From: Candidatus Caenarcanales bacterium
Lineage (GTDB): Bacteria > Cyanobacteriota > Vampirovibrionia > LMEP-6097
DNA: 18,683 bases
Assembly (NCBI GenBank): GCA_022447685.1
Contig: JAKVAO010000053.1
Coordinates: 1 to 18,683 of the forward strand
Direction of reading: 5' to 3'
Shown: positions 8,112-15,485 of the stretch, one piece after another
Layout: each line of letters begins with the position of its first letter
Position numbering within the stretch: position 1 is the first letter of the stretch
The notes under the pieces: model-generated
The model's input: only the letters and a program-made list of their open reading frames with translations
Database searches by the model: none
What the model was told of the DNA's origin: nothing
Made by a program: the position numbers and the translations under genes

Positions 8112-9173
8112 ATGAGTCAAGTCCAAGAACTTACAAAAGCTGATTTCGTTAGTGAAGGAGATGTTAAATGGTGTCCAGGTTGTGGTGACTATGCGATACT
8201 CTCTTCTGTTCAAACAGTTTTACCTACTTTGGGAATCCCGAAAGAGAAATTCTGTTTCGTATCCGGTATTGGTTGTTCAAGCAGGTTTCCATACTACATG
8301 AATACTTATGGTTTCCACACTATTCACGGAAGAGCTCCAACTGTAGCTTCTGGTGTTAAGCTTGCTAATCCAGATCTTTCAGTATGGGTTGTTACTGGTG
8401 ATGGTGATGGTCTTAGTATTGGTGCCAACCATACGGTTCACATGATCAGAAGAAATATGGATCTTAAAGTCCTTTTATTTAATAACAGAATTTATGGTTT
8501 GACCAAAGGTCAATATTCACCAACTTCTGAGCAAGGTAAGGTAACCAAAACTTCTTTATATGGTTCTATTGATAATCCTTTGAATCCATTATCTTTTGCA
8601 ATAGCTTCTGGTGCTACATTTGCTGCTAGAACTAACGCTGCAAATCCTAAGCATATGCAGGAAACTCTAAGAGCAGCAGCTGCTCATAAGGGAACTGCTT
8701 TTATTGAGATTTTCCAGAACTGTAACATTTTCAATGATGGTGCTTTTGCTAAATATTTGAATAAAGATACCAAAGCTGAAGAAAACCTTTTCTTAGAAAC
8801 TGGTAAGCCATTACTTTTTGATGGTGAGACCAAGGGTATCATCATGAACTTAGATGGTGGTAAGCCTAAGCTTAGTGTAGAAGAAGCTGACCCAGCAAAT
8901 CCTGGAGTATCTAAGTCAGGTAATAAATTCTTAATTCACGATCCTAGCAATGAAGATCATACTTTAGCTTATTTAATAAGCTACCTTGGAAGTATTAGTG
9001 ATCCTGAAAACCCTGCTGCTATGGGAGTTTTGAGAGCTGTTAATAAACCTACCTATGGCGAGATGCTTCATTCACAAGAGGAAGAAGCTAAGTCTGCTAA
9101 AGGTACTGGTAGTCTTAAAGACCTGGTTTACTCTAAAGATACTTGGACAGTAAAAGAGACTGCTAAAGCATAG
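8112..9173 (+). CDS. korB: 2-oxoglutarate:ferredoxin oxidoreductase, beta subunit
   Basis: The 353-aa protein is the thiamine-diphosphate-binding beta subunit. KWCPGCGDY (C21, C24) and SGIGCSSRF (C55) supply cysteines expected for the 4Fe-4S cluster. The diphosphate/Mg site is VVTGDGDGLSIGANH through LLFNN, about residues 93-125. GLTKGQYSPTSEQG is the usual signature of KorB-type subunits. It pairs with the preceding korA product to decarboxylate 2-oxoglutarate to succinyl-CoA with reduced ferredoxin as product. The start is supported by a strong AGGAGAAGGA Shine-Dalgarno that lies inside the end of korA, in contrast to the leaderless start of korA. The last codons, stop included, lie in the terminator hairpin shared with the convergent gene. 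Confidence 0.92.
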   Translation: MSQVQELTKADFVSEGDVKWCPGCGDYAILSSVQTVLPTLGIPKEKFCFVSGIGCSSRFPYYMNTYGFHTIHGRAPTVASGVKLANPDLSVWVVTGDGDGLSIGANHTVHMIRRNMDLKVLLFNNRIYGLTKGQYSPTSEQGKVTKTSLYGSIDNPLNPLSFAIASGATFAARTNAANPKHMQETLRAAAAHKGTAFIEIFQNCNIFNDGAFAKYLNKDTKAEENLFLETGKPLLFDGETKGIIMNLDGGKPKLSVEEADPANPGVSKSGNKFLIHDPSNEDHTLAYLISYLGSISDPENPAAMGVLRAVNKPTYGEMLHSQEEEAKSAKGTGSLKDLVYSKDTWTVKETAKA

Positions 9174-9183
9174 CAGCCTCTTT
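9153..9183. terminator. bidirectional intrinsic terminator between korB and the convergent gene
   Basis: AAAGAG-A-CTGCTA, loop AAGCA, TAGCAG-C-CTCTTT form a 12-bp stem with one A.C mismatch. The stem holds the korB stop codon and touches the stop of the minus-strand gene. On the minus strand it is followed by TTTT, on the plus strand by TTTAATT, so it should serve both transcripts. Confidence 0.7.
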
Positions 9184-10624
9184 AATTCTCTGTTAAAGGA
9201 TACCCTTCTAGACCATATTTTAGTAAATTGTCTCTACCTACCATAGATATGAATAAACTTATTTCACAATCTTTGAGCTGGCCCTTAAGTCCTTTCGATA
9301 TCATCACTGAATAGGTAGTTCCCTCTGGGACCTTTTCTTTATCTACCAAATTATGAATATTATTCATTAGATCACTATTATCAATAATTTTTTTAAAAAA
9401 GTCTTTCTGAGTTTTTTTAGATATTGGTGGTTTTAGGTTCAGATATTTCCCCATTTCTTGTAGAAATGAGCCTAGATCTTCATTACTGAAAATATCTTTT
9501 TTGTCTAAAGGTTTTTCTATAAAATCTAAAATTTTAAGTCTTTTCTCTAGGTTATTTTTTTTCTCTAGGTTTTTAAACTTAATACCAGTTTGACTTAAGT
9601 CAATTTCAAGTTCTTCTGAGAATAAATCTAGCCCTAAATTTTTATACATTAATTCACGATTTTTTTCAGTAAGTCTATCAGCCTCTTTGAGTTTAAGAAA
9701 AGTATTTGCATAATTGAAACCTTTTTCATCTATAAGTAGATAAGCTGAAAATTCTTCTTTCTCTGCTTCTGCAAAATCAACATTACTTGCCTTGTTTATC
9801 AACTCTAAAGTCTTTGGATTTAATTGATCAAATTGCTTGAGATCAATCATTGTTTCTAAAAGAATATGATCTTTTTTAAGCATAAGCTTATTGAAGCTTG
9901 TAAACTCCTCCTCGTTAAAACTTTGTTCTGAAACACTATTCACTAACTCCAAAAGAATTTGACTTTCTTTATTTAGATTTTCATTACCTTGCTTATCTAT
10001 TTCAATTTCTAATTGATCAAATAACTGAAGCTTTATTTCACTATAGCTGCTTGCCAAATTATTATTTATAAGGCTTTTATCGTCTGGAATAGTATCTATA
10101 ATTGACTTATAGATTTCCTCCTCTAGGTTGCTATCAACTTTTTCATTCGCTTCCGATAACTCTTGTATAAGTAATTTTTTCTGCCTATCTGTCAGCTCCT
10201 GTCCTTGATTAGTTTTTTCGAAGATATGAATAAAGCTGTTTTCAATAATTTCATTTTCTAGTTGAGCTTGAGCAATGCTTTCTAGGTTGAAATTATTAGT
10301 TTCAAGATTTACTTGATTATTTTTTTTAAGATTAAGTAATTCCTCAGCTAAGCTTAAGCTTGGCTCTGACAGGAATTTATCAAACTCTTGTTTTTCAAAT
10401 AAGTCCAGTTTCTTTTTCTTAAACTCCACTTCATCAAATATATTCGTACTATTTTTATAAGGCACGTCTAAATCAAAGACTTCCTCTAAAGGCATAGCTT
10501 CATGCTGCTCACCAAGAAGACCATATAGAAAACCATCTAAATTTTCTTCTGAATTATTCATTTTTCTTACCTTTAGAAGATCTGTCTCCAGATTGGACGT
10601 GCTGTCTAATCGATATTCACCCAT
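9182..10624 (-). CDS. unknown acidic helical-repeat protein, 480 aa
   Basis: I do not recognise this protein. It is rich in Glu, Asp, Lys, Asn and Leu, with no signal peptide, membrane segment or catalytic motif. About residues 240-345 contain two alignable units of roughly 50 residues: EEFTSFNKLMLKKDHILLET...FDQLNPKTLELINKAS and EEFSAYLLIDEKGFNYANTF...ADRLTEKNRELMYKNL. A weaker related stretch (GQELTDRQKKLLIQELSEAN) lies near residue 142. This suggests an alpha-helical repeat scaffold, possibly for protein binding. The C-terminal 100 residues differ (YSVMISKGLKGQLKDCEIS). ATG 10624 lacks a good Shine-Dalgarno; ATG 10561 (MNNSEENL) is preceded by AAAGG 8 nt upstream and could be the true start. 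It lies 46 nt behind the response regulator on the same strand with no terminator between, so it may be the distal gene of that operon. Confidence 0.7.
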   Translation of the reverse strand: MGEYRLDSTSNLETDLLKVRKMNNSEENLDGFLYGLLGEQHEAMPLEEVFDLDVPYKNSTNIFDEVEFKKKKLDLFEKQEFDKFLSEPSLSLAEELLNLKKNNQVNLETNNFNLESIAQAQLENEIIENSFIHIFEKTNQGQELTDRQKKLLIQELSEANEKVDSNLEEEIYKSIIDTIPDDKSLINNNLASSYSEIKLQLFDQLEIEIDKQGNENLNKESQILLELVNSVSEQSFNEEEFTSFNKLMLKKDHILLETMIDLKQFDQLNPKTLELINKASNVDFAEAEKEEFSAYLLIDEKGFNYANTFLKLKEADRLTEKNRELMYKNLGLDLFSEELEIDLSQTGIKFKNLEKKNNLEKRLKILDFIEKPLDKKDIFSNEDLGSFLQEMGKYLNLKPPISKKTQKDFFKKIIDNSDLMNNIHNLVDKEKVPEGTTYSVMISKGLKGQLKDCEISLFISMVGRDNLLKYGLEGYPLTEN

Positions 10625-10670
10625 TTAAATATTAGATCCTCACACACATAAATAAATTAACAATTTTGCG

Positions 10671-11273
10671 TTAAGGTGTAGTTAAGGTCTGGAGTACAAT
10701 TTCTGACATTTCTTTAAGGTTCATGCGTTTATCCATGGCTTCTTTTTGGAGGCGTCTGTAAGCTACAGGTTCAGAAATACCAAATCTGTCCATTAATAAA
10801 CCTTTAGCTCTTTCCACTAGTTTTCTAGTAGTGATTTTCTCATTGAGTTTATCTAATTCAGATTGAAGTTTTTGGAATTCAACAGCTCTAGCTAGAGATA
10901 TTTCAATCGCTGGTACTAAGTCTGGCTTCCTGAGAGGCTTCGTTAAATATGCAAAAACTCCAGCTTCTCCAGCTTGCTCAACAAGGTCTGTCTGACTGTA
11001 AGCTGTCAGCATAATTATCGGTATTCTTTTGGAAGCATTCTCTTGTATAGCTTTAGCGGCACTGATGCCATCTAGATTAGGCATGCGAATATCCATGAAG
11101 ATGATATCTGGTTCACTTTCTTGGAGATATTTGATAGCTTCTTCGCCATCTTTAGCTTCGCCAATAACGTTGTAAACTAAAGATTCCAAAAGCATTTCTT
11201 TCAAATCCATTCTAATCAATGGTTCATCATCAACTATTAAAACATTTATTAATTCATCACTTAATTTGGACAT
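10671..11273 (-). CDS. PdtaR-like response regulator with ANTAR RNA-binding domain
   Basis: The 200-aa protein has a receiver domain (residues about 10-125) with acidic pair D15-D16, phosphoacceptor D61 (FMDIRMP), T90 and K112, all intact. A short coiled linker (LQSELDKLNEKI) leads to an ANTAR domain at about 147-197 (ERAKGLLMDRFGISEPVAYRRL). ANTAR proteins bind paired hexaloop RNA hairpins in leader transcripts and prevent termination, so this regulator is expected to act on RNA. It begins 2 nt after the stop of the sensor kinase gene, so the two are translationally linked and are a cognate pair. The domain order REC-ANTAR and the HisKA_2-type partner match PdtaR/PdtaS of mycobacteria. No dual-hexaloop target was found in this window. 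Confidence 0.9.
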   Translation of the reverse strand: MSKLSDELINVLIVDDEPLIRMDLKEMLLESLVYNVIGEAKDGEEAIKYLQESEPDIIFMDIRMPNLDGISAAKAIQENASKRIPIIMLTAYSQTDLVEQAGEAGVFAYLTKPLRKPDLVPAIEISLARAVEFQKLQSELDKLNEKITTRKLVERAKGLLMDRFGISEPVAYRRLQKEAMDKRMNLKEMSEIVLQTLTTP

Positions 11274-11275
11274 GA

Positions 11276-12664
11276 TTACACACTACTTAGTTTTTTCACT
11301 GGTATAAGAATATCGATAGCAGCACCCTCAACATTTTTATCAATATTAATTTTAGCATCCAAGCATTCTTGAGCGAGGTTTTTAACGATTTCCCAACCCA
11401 GACCAGTATTTTTTTGGAAGTCAAAATCTTCTGGAAAGCCTTTACCATTGTCGCAAACCCTTAAGTTTAATGTACTTGCATCATATTCAAGATAATTTAA
11501 AGAAATGTCTAGTTGTGAAAGCTCTTCCCCAGCATGTTCCAGAGAATTGGACATTAATTCATTGAGAATCAGGGCGAGATTAGTCGCTTCTTCACTCTGT
11601 ATCAAAACCTTCTGTGGACAATAAAAGTTCACCGAAAGATTCTCTTTACCAAATGAAGCTAGAAGATTTTTGATGATCTGGTGTGCAAGGTAACCAAAAT
11701 CAATATTCTCTATATCATCACTATGTGAAAGAGATTCGTGAACTATACTTATACTATTGGTTCTGTTAATCGCTTCGCTAAAGCATTCTGTCAGTTCTGG
11801 ATTGCGCCTTTGTTGCATTCTTAATAATGAAGCAACTGTTTGTAAATTATTTTTTACACGGTGATGTATTTCTTTAAGTAAAGTTTCTTTGATTTTCAGT
11901 TCTGATATATCTTTAAGTACAACTGCTTTGTAGCCATCTATCAGATCTATATATCTGAGCCTGAGTGATTTTCTTCTCAGTGTTACCTCCTCTATAGCTT
12001 CTATAGAGTTTTGGAGGGATTTTCCTCGATATTTTTTAGCGTAGTTCTGTATTAATTCATCGAAAGACCTGCCTATGAGTTGATTGGTATACTCTGCGAT
12101 TTCAGCTAGTAATGTTACCGAGGTTGGGCTCGGGAAAAAGATTTTTTTGTGATCTTCTAGAAGTATAACTCCCTCTCCAAGACTGATTCCTGGTAAGTTG
12201 GTGTCGCTTTTGATTTTTTCTTTGAGGGTTCTAATAAGCAAGTCAGCAACGAAATCCCAGTGTCTGCCTAGATTAAATCTTGTAAGATAGATGTCTCGTT
12301 GAATTGCAATTACTGCTATAGCTTCATTACTCTCACCACCAAAGTCTGAGTCCAGAATTGGATAGGCGAACTCTTGAATTTTTCTATTCTCTATAACTAG
12401 ACCATATTGACCTACTATTGGCTTTGCTAATTGAAAGGCTTTCTGGATGAATATGTCTTTGTGGATTTGGAACTTACGACCTTTGTCTACGCTTTTCTGG
12501 GACGAGGCTACGTAGAATGAATCTTGCTGTGAGTGATAGTAATTATGTACGAATATCTCTTCTTTAGAATCTTTAGTAGATTTAACGAAAAGTTTGATAT
12601 CAGCAAGTAAAATCTCACTAATAAAAGGCAAATTCGTGTCTAGAAATTCTATTAATTTAGACAA
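11276..12664 (-). CDS. PdtaS-like sensor histidine kinase (HisKA_2 family)
   Basis: The 462-aa soluble kinase has no membrane segments. Residues about 1-150 form a GAF-like sensor region. Residues about 163-250 are PAS-like (EGVILLEDHKKIFFPSPTSV). The HisKA_2 dimerisation box is at 263-283 (LKEIHHRVKNNLQTVASLL), with H267 or H268 as phosphoacceptor. The ATPase has an N box LILNELMSNSLEHAG (about 365-379) and G boxes CDNGKGFP and NTGLGWEIVKNL. The order GAF-PAS-HisKA_2-HATPase is that of PdtaS, which phosphorylates an ANTAR regulator, exactly the gene found 2 nt downstream. The start is TTG at 12664, 13 nt inside the end of the racemase gene, which implies translational coupling. The signal sensed cannot be read from the sequence. 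Confidence 0.88.
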   Translation of the reverse strand: MSKLIEFLDTNLPFISEILLADIKLFVKSTKDSKEEIFVHNYYHSQQDSFYVASSQKSVDKGRKFQIHKDIFIQKAFQLAKPIVGQYGLVIENRKIQEFAYPILDSDFGGESNEAIAVIAIQRDIYLTRFNLGRHWDFVADLLIRTLKEKIKSDTNLPGISLGEGVILLEDHKKIFFPSPTSVTLLAEIAEYTNQLIGRSFDELIQNYAKKYRGKSLQNSIEAIEEVTLRRKSLRLRYIDLIDGYKAVVLKDISELKIKETLLKEIHHRVKNNLQTVASLLRMQQRRNPELTECFSEAINRTNSISIVHESLSHSDDIENIDFGYLAHQIIKNLLASFGKENLSVNFYCPQKVLIQSEEATNLALILNELMSNSLEHAGEELSQLDISLNYLEYDASTLNLRVCDNGKGFPEDFDFQKNTGLGWEIVKNLAQECLDAKINIDKNVEGAAIDILIPVKKLSSV

Positions 12665-13362
12665 GCTTCAGCTCCCAGGCAAGCATCTACTGCAGCTAGA
12701 GCATGGAGTTTGGTGGTGTCGTATAAAGGAACTGATGCTTCACCGTTCTCCACTAGAAGTGGTATTTCTGTACAGGCTAAAGCAACTCCTTGGGCTCCCT
12801 TCGCTGCTAGTTCTTCTATAATTTTTAGATACTCTTTTTTAGCTGTCTCAGAGATGATTCCACAACAAAGCTCCTCGTAGATAATTCTGCTAATTTCGTC
12901 TCTGTCTTGCTTCCCAGGTACTATCATCTCGATACCATGCTTCTCTTCAAGTCTTTTGCGATAGAAGTCGTGTTCCATGGTGAATATAGCTCCAAGTAAA
13001 CCTACTTTGTTGAAGCCATCTGCTTTAACTTGCGCAGCTAGAGCATCTGCTATGTGCACTAAAGGTATGCTAACTTTAGCTTCAATCGCAGGAGCAGTTT
13101 TATGCATAAGATTAGTACAAATGAAAATTGATTTAGCGCCACATTTCTCCAAGTCTAGTGCAGCATTTGCCATTAAGTCATTGAGTTCATCCCATTTATC
13201 TGCGTGCTGTAAATCAGCGATTTCCTGGAAATTCATACTATTAAGTACTATTTTGGCGGAACTAAGTGGGCTAGTTTTTTTTCTAACTTCTTGATTGATA
13301 ATCTTATAGTATTCAACTGTGGATTCACAGCTCATACCGCCAAGTAAGCCAATTTTATTCAT
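12652..13362 (-). CDS. aspartate/glutamate racemase, YgeA-type
   Basis: The 236-aa protein belongs to the cofactor-independent Asp/Glu racemase family, which interconverts L- and D-amino acids by two-base proton transfer. It begins GLLGGMSCESTVEYY. The first active-site motif reads ICTNLMHK with Thr at position 83 where aspartate racemases usually have Cys. The second, ALACTEIPLL, keeps C197. The T83/C197 pair is that of E. coli YgeA, a broad or L-Asp/Glu-specific racemase. The usual role is supplying D-amino acids or tuning cell-wall metabolism; the substrate here is unproved. It is the first gene of an operon with the sensor kinase (13-nt overlap) and the ANTAR regulator. The promoter TATAAT lies 7 nt before ATG 13362 and there is no Shine-Dalgarno, so the transcript is predicted to be leaderless. 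Confidence 0.88.
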   Translation of the reverse strand: MNKIGLLGGMSCESTVEYYKIINQEVRKKTSPLSSAKIVLNSMNFQEIADLQHADKWDELNDLMANAALDLEKCGAKSIFICTNLMHKTAPAIEAKVSIPLVHIADALAAQVKADGFNKVGLLGAIFTMEHDFYRKRLEEKHGIEMIVPGKQDRDEISRIIYEELCCGIISETAKKEYLKIIEELAAKGAQGVALACTEIPLLVENGEASVPLYDTTKLHALAAVDACLGAEACLN

Positions 13363-13369
13363 AATACCT

Positions 13370-13375
13370 ATTATA
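13370..13375 (-). promoter_or_regulatory. racemase operon -10 box, predicted leaderless start
   Basis: On the minus strand a consensus TATAAT ends 7 nt before ATG 13362. No convincing -35 hexamer is seen 16-18 nt upstream (AAAAGT at the expected place), and no Shine-Dalgarno precedes the ATG. Confidence 0.5.
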
Positions 13376-13424
13376 GTATTTTCTGCTTCTTAACTTTTTA
13401 GATGTGAGTTAAATCCATAGATTT

Positions 13425-14585
13425 TTAAGCGGGTACTGCCTCTAAACCAGCTTGTGCTTTAGATCTTTCAAAATCAACTATTTTATTCTTCTCTTGCTCT
13501 TTATCCTTAGCACCATCATCTGAAGATGCACCATGCATAGCGTATATCTCAGCTATAGGATTAAGTAAGCAACCGAGTTGATGCATCATGTGACCAACTT
13601 GATTCTTCAAGAACAAGCCACCAAAATCAAGAGCAGAACCAGCAAGGTATATAATTCCAGCTTTTTTGACATTATCGTTGCTTTCATCTTTAGACATTGC
13701 ATAATCAGCAAGAGCGCCAGAGCCATGCCTGATTAAAGAGCCAAGTATAGTAAGTGGTTGTCTTAATATTCCAAAAATAGGAAAATCAAAGATATTACTG
13801 AGTACAGCACCACCCATCATCCCAAAACCAAGTGGAATTAATGTTTTAGTATGACCCTTCGGGGCATTTAGTTTGAAATATTTCATAAAATCTATTGGAT
13901 CATCAAAGAATTCTTTCATAACATCTTTAGTTATTCTTACACTTTCTTGTATACTTTCACCAAAGCTCTTGTATTCCGCTTTGCCTGATATTGGGTTTAT
14001 GGCAAATGGCATAGAATCGAGACCAGAAGCTATGCCGGATAATCTGATTAAGCGATCAAAGCCTGAAATAAGTTTAAATCCTTGGGATAAACCAGCTAAG
14101 AGTAGGATTATATTTTTGGTTCTTAAAGATTTTTGGATGTAGTTAAGTCCTGTAAGTATAGCCTGTGCCTTAGTAGTACTTAATCCAAATTTTTCGAGTT
14201 TCTCTGAAAAGCCACTTAGATTATTATCTTCCAAAGAAATAGCAGAACTGAGTATTGAGAAAAAATTGACACCAGCACTACCAAAAGTGACACCCTCATA
14301 GACTTTATCTAATTTTTTTTCAAAATCTGAGATTGGAGTGGTTTCTTGAGGCTCTTCTGCTTTAGCGCTATCTGCATTTAAAGGCTCCGCCTCCTCCGAC
14401 TCATCATAGCCCTTGGCTTCTTTATGGAGTAAGTCTTCTAATACCCCTTTCTTCTCTAATAATTCAATATAAGGATTATCAGAAGCCTTTAGATATGCTT
14501 CCAATTCTGCTCTTTTCTGATCCAAGTCTGAGCTTAATGAACTTTTGGGGTTCAATGTTTTCGGACTAGGATTTTGTATATCCAT
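13425..14585 (-). CDS. unknown protein with hydrophobic segments, about 386 aa
   Basis: I recognise no family. From ATG 14585 (MDIQNPSPKTLN) the first 100 residues are polar, acidic and probably disordered (DESEEAEPLNADSAKAEEPQ). The rest is Gly/Ala/Leu rich, with hydrophobic stretches such as NIILLLAGLSQGFKLI, IPLGFGMMGGAVLSNIF, IFGILRQPLTILGSL and AGIIYLAGSALDFGGLFL. A polar tail ends the protein (AKDKEQEKNKIVDFE). The hydrophobic parts are moderately long and could be membrane-associated or a buried helical core. There is no N-terminal signal peptide. A GTG at 14594 gives three more residues and is possible. It has its own intergenic region upstream (TATGCTACTAT resembles an extended -10 about 40 nt before the start) and is separate from the racemase promoter downstream. 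Confidence 0.7.
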   Translation of the reverse strand: MDIQNPSPKTLNPKSSLSSDLDQKRAELEAYLKASDNPYIELLEKKGVLEDLLHKEAKGYDESEEAEPLNADSAKAEEPQETTPISDFEKKLDKVYEGVTFGSAGVNFFSILSSAISLEDNNLSGFSEKLEKFGLSTTKAQAILTGLNYIQKSLRTKNIILLLAGLSQGFKLISGFDRLIRLSGIASGLDSMPFAINPISGKAEYKSFGESIQESVRITKDVMKEFFDDPIDFMKYFKLNAPKGHTKTLIPLGFGMMGGAVLSNIFDFPIFGILRQPLTILGSLIRHGSGALADYAMSKDESNDNVKKAGIIYLAGSALDFGGLFLKNQVGHMMHQLGCLLNPIAEIYAMHGASSDDGAKDKEQEKNKIVDFERSKAQAGLEAVPA

Positions 14586-14663
14586 ATTAGTCACTATTTA
14601 GCTTTACGTATTTATCTTTTTGTATAGTAGCATAAAAATACTAATTTTGTTTCTCTGATGATG

Positions 14664-15476
14664 TTAACTACAGAATGGTGAATCAAAGCTAATCTTATTT
14701 AATATCTTTAAATATTTGTCGTGTTCAATTTTAAAGCGGTTCTTACGTTTTTTAGACCATTTATCAAAATCTTGATGTTGAAAAGCTTCTTTCATCAGAT
14801 TCATGGAATGTTCTTCAATTTCAAAGCCATATTCAGCAGCAAAGCGAAATGCTCTGTAGATTCTAGTAGGATCGTCTATGAAACTTAAATCATGAAAGAC
14901 TTTCACTGAACCTGTTTGCATATCTTCTAAACCATTTACTAAATCTTTGATTTGACCATAGTTACTAGGGGTGAGCGAAATTAATAAGGCGTTTATGGTA
15001 AAGTCGCGGCGCGGTAAATCCGCGCAAATATCATTTATGATACTGACTGTAGGAAAGGCTGCTGGTTTAGAATAAGTTTCACTTCTAGTACTAGCAAACT
15101 CAATTTCAAATTCCTCTAGCCCTTCGATATTTACCTTAATAGTTCTGAATTGTTTGAAACTATCTTTGATAATAATCTTTGCCTTAAATTCTTGAAAGAA
15201 CTCATCTTGGATTTCTTCTATGAAATTGATGGCATCACAGTTAATGACTAAATCTAGATCAAAGTTTATTTCGTTTTTTATATCAACTTCAAAAATATCT
15301 TCCAGTAAGTTTCTCTGTTTGAAGCTGTCAGAGATTATGTCTGCACCCTTAAGCACCTCAAGGTAAACTATTTCTCTTACCATGCCACCAACTATATAAA
15401 GCTCCAGATTTCTCTTGGCTGCAAGCTTACCTAGCAGCTTAATAGAATCCTGGAGCTTTGAAAGTTTAGTTGTCAA
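14664..15476 (-). CDS. tRNA nucleotidyltransferase / poly(A) polymerase head domain, short form
   Basis: The 270-aa protein carries class II nucleotidyltransferase motifs: IVGGMVRE (29-35), the catalytic pair FDLDLVI (D73, D75), a third carboxylate in EIEFASTR (E124 or E126), DLPRRDFTINALL (153-164), DLVNGLEDMQTGSVKVF and DDPTRIYRAFRFAAEYGF (201-218). These enzymes add CCA, or only A, to tRNA 3' ends. DLDLVINCDAINF resembles A-adding enzymes (DIDLVVEGDAI type). Two oddities stand out. The spacing between the GG motif and the catalytic Asp pair is about 40 residues instead of the usual 15-20. The protein also ends 50 residues after the RNA-binding linker, whereas full-length enzymes have about 400 or more residues with a tRNA-binding tail. 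The start is TTG 15476, 9 nt after the pgi stop, so it is in an operon with pgi. The early stop is not an obvious frameshift. Confidence 0.8.
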   Translation of the reverse strand: MTTKLSKLQDSIKLLGKLAAKRNLELYIVGGMVREIVYLEVLKGADIISDSFKQRNLLEDIFEVDIKNEINFDLDLVINCDAINFIEEIQDEFFQEFKAKIIIKDSFKQFRTIKVNIEGLEEFEIEFASTRSETYSKPAAFPTVSIINDICADLPRRDFTINALLISLTPSNYGQIKDLVNGLEDMQTGSVKVFHDLSFIDDPTRIYRAFRFAAEYGFEIEEHSMNLMKEAFQHQDFDKWSKKRKNRFKIEHDKYLKILNKISFDSPFCS

Positions 15477-15485
15477 AGTTCTTGC

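Noticed and set aside
8966..8982. AGCTTAT-TTA-ATAAGCT palindrome
   Set aside because: It lies inside korB coding sequence, with a 3-nt spacer unlike the promoter dyads; it is probably fortuitous in AT-rich DNA.
10625..10670. ANTAR target leader (paired hexaloop hairpins) downstream of the response regulator
   Set aside because: No two hairpins with six-base A/G-marked loops can be drawn in this 46-nt gap.
12977..13294. Plus-strand 105-aa ORF opposite the racemase
   Set aside because: It is antisense to an intact racemase with all active-site motifs and has no start signals of its own; it is a shadow.
13873..14142. Plus-strand 89-aa ORF opposite the orphan hydrophobic protein
   Set aside because: The minus-strand frame is three times longer and uninterrupted; no promoter or ribosome site was found for the plus ORF.
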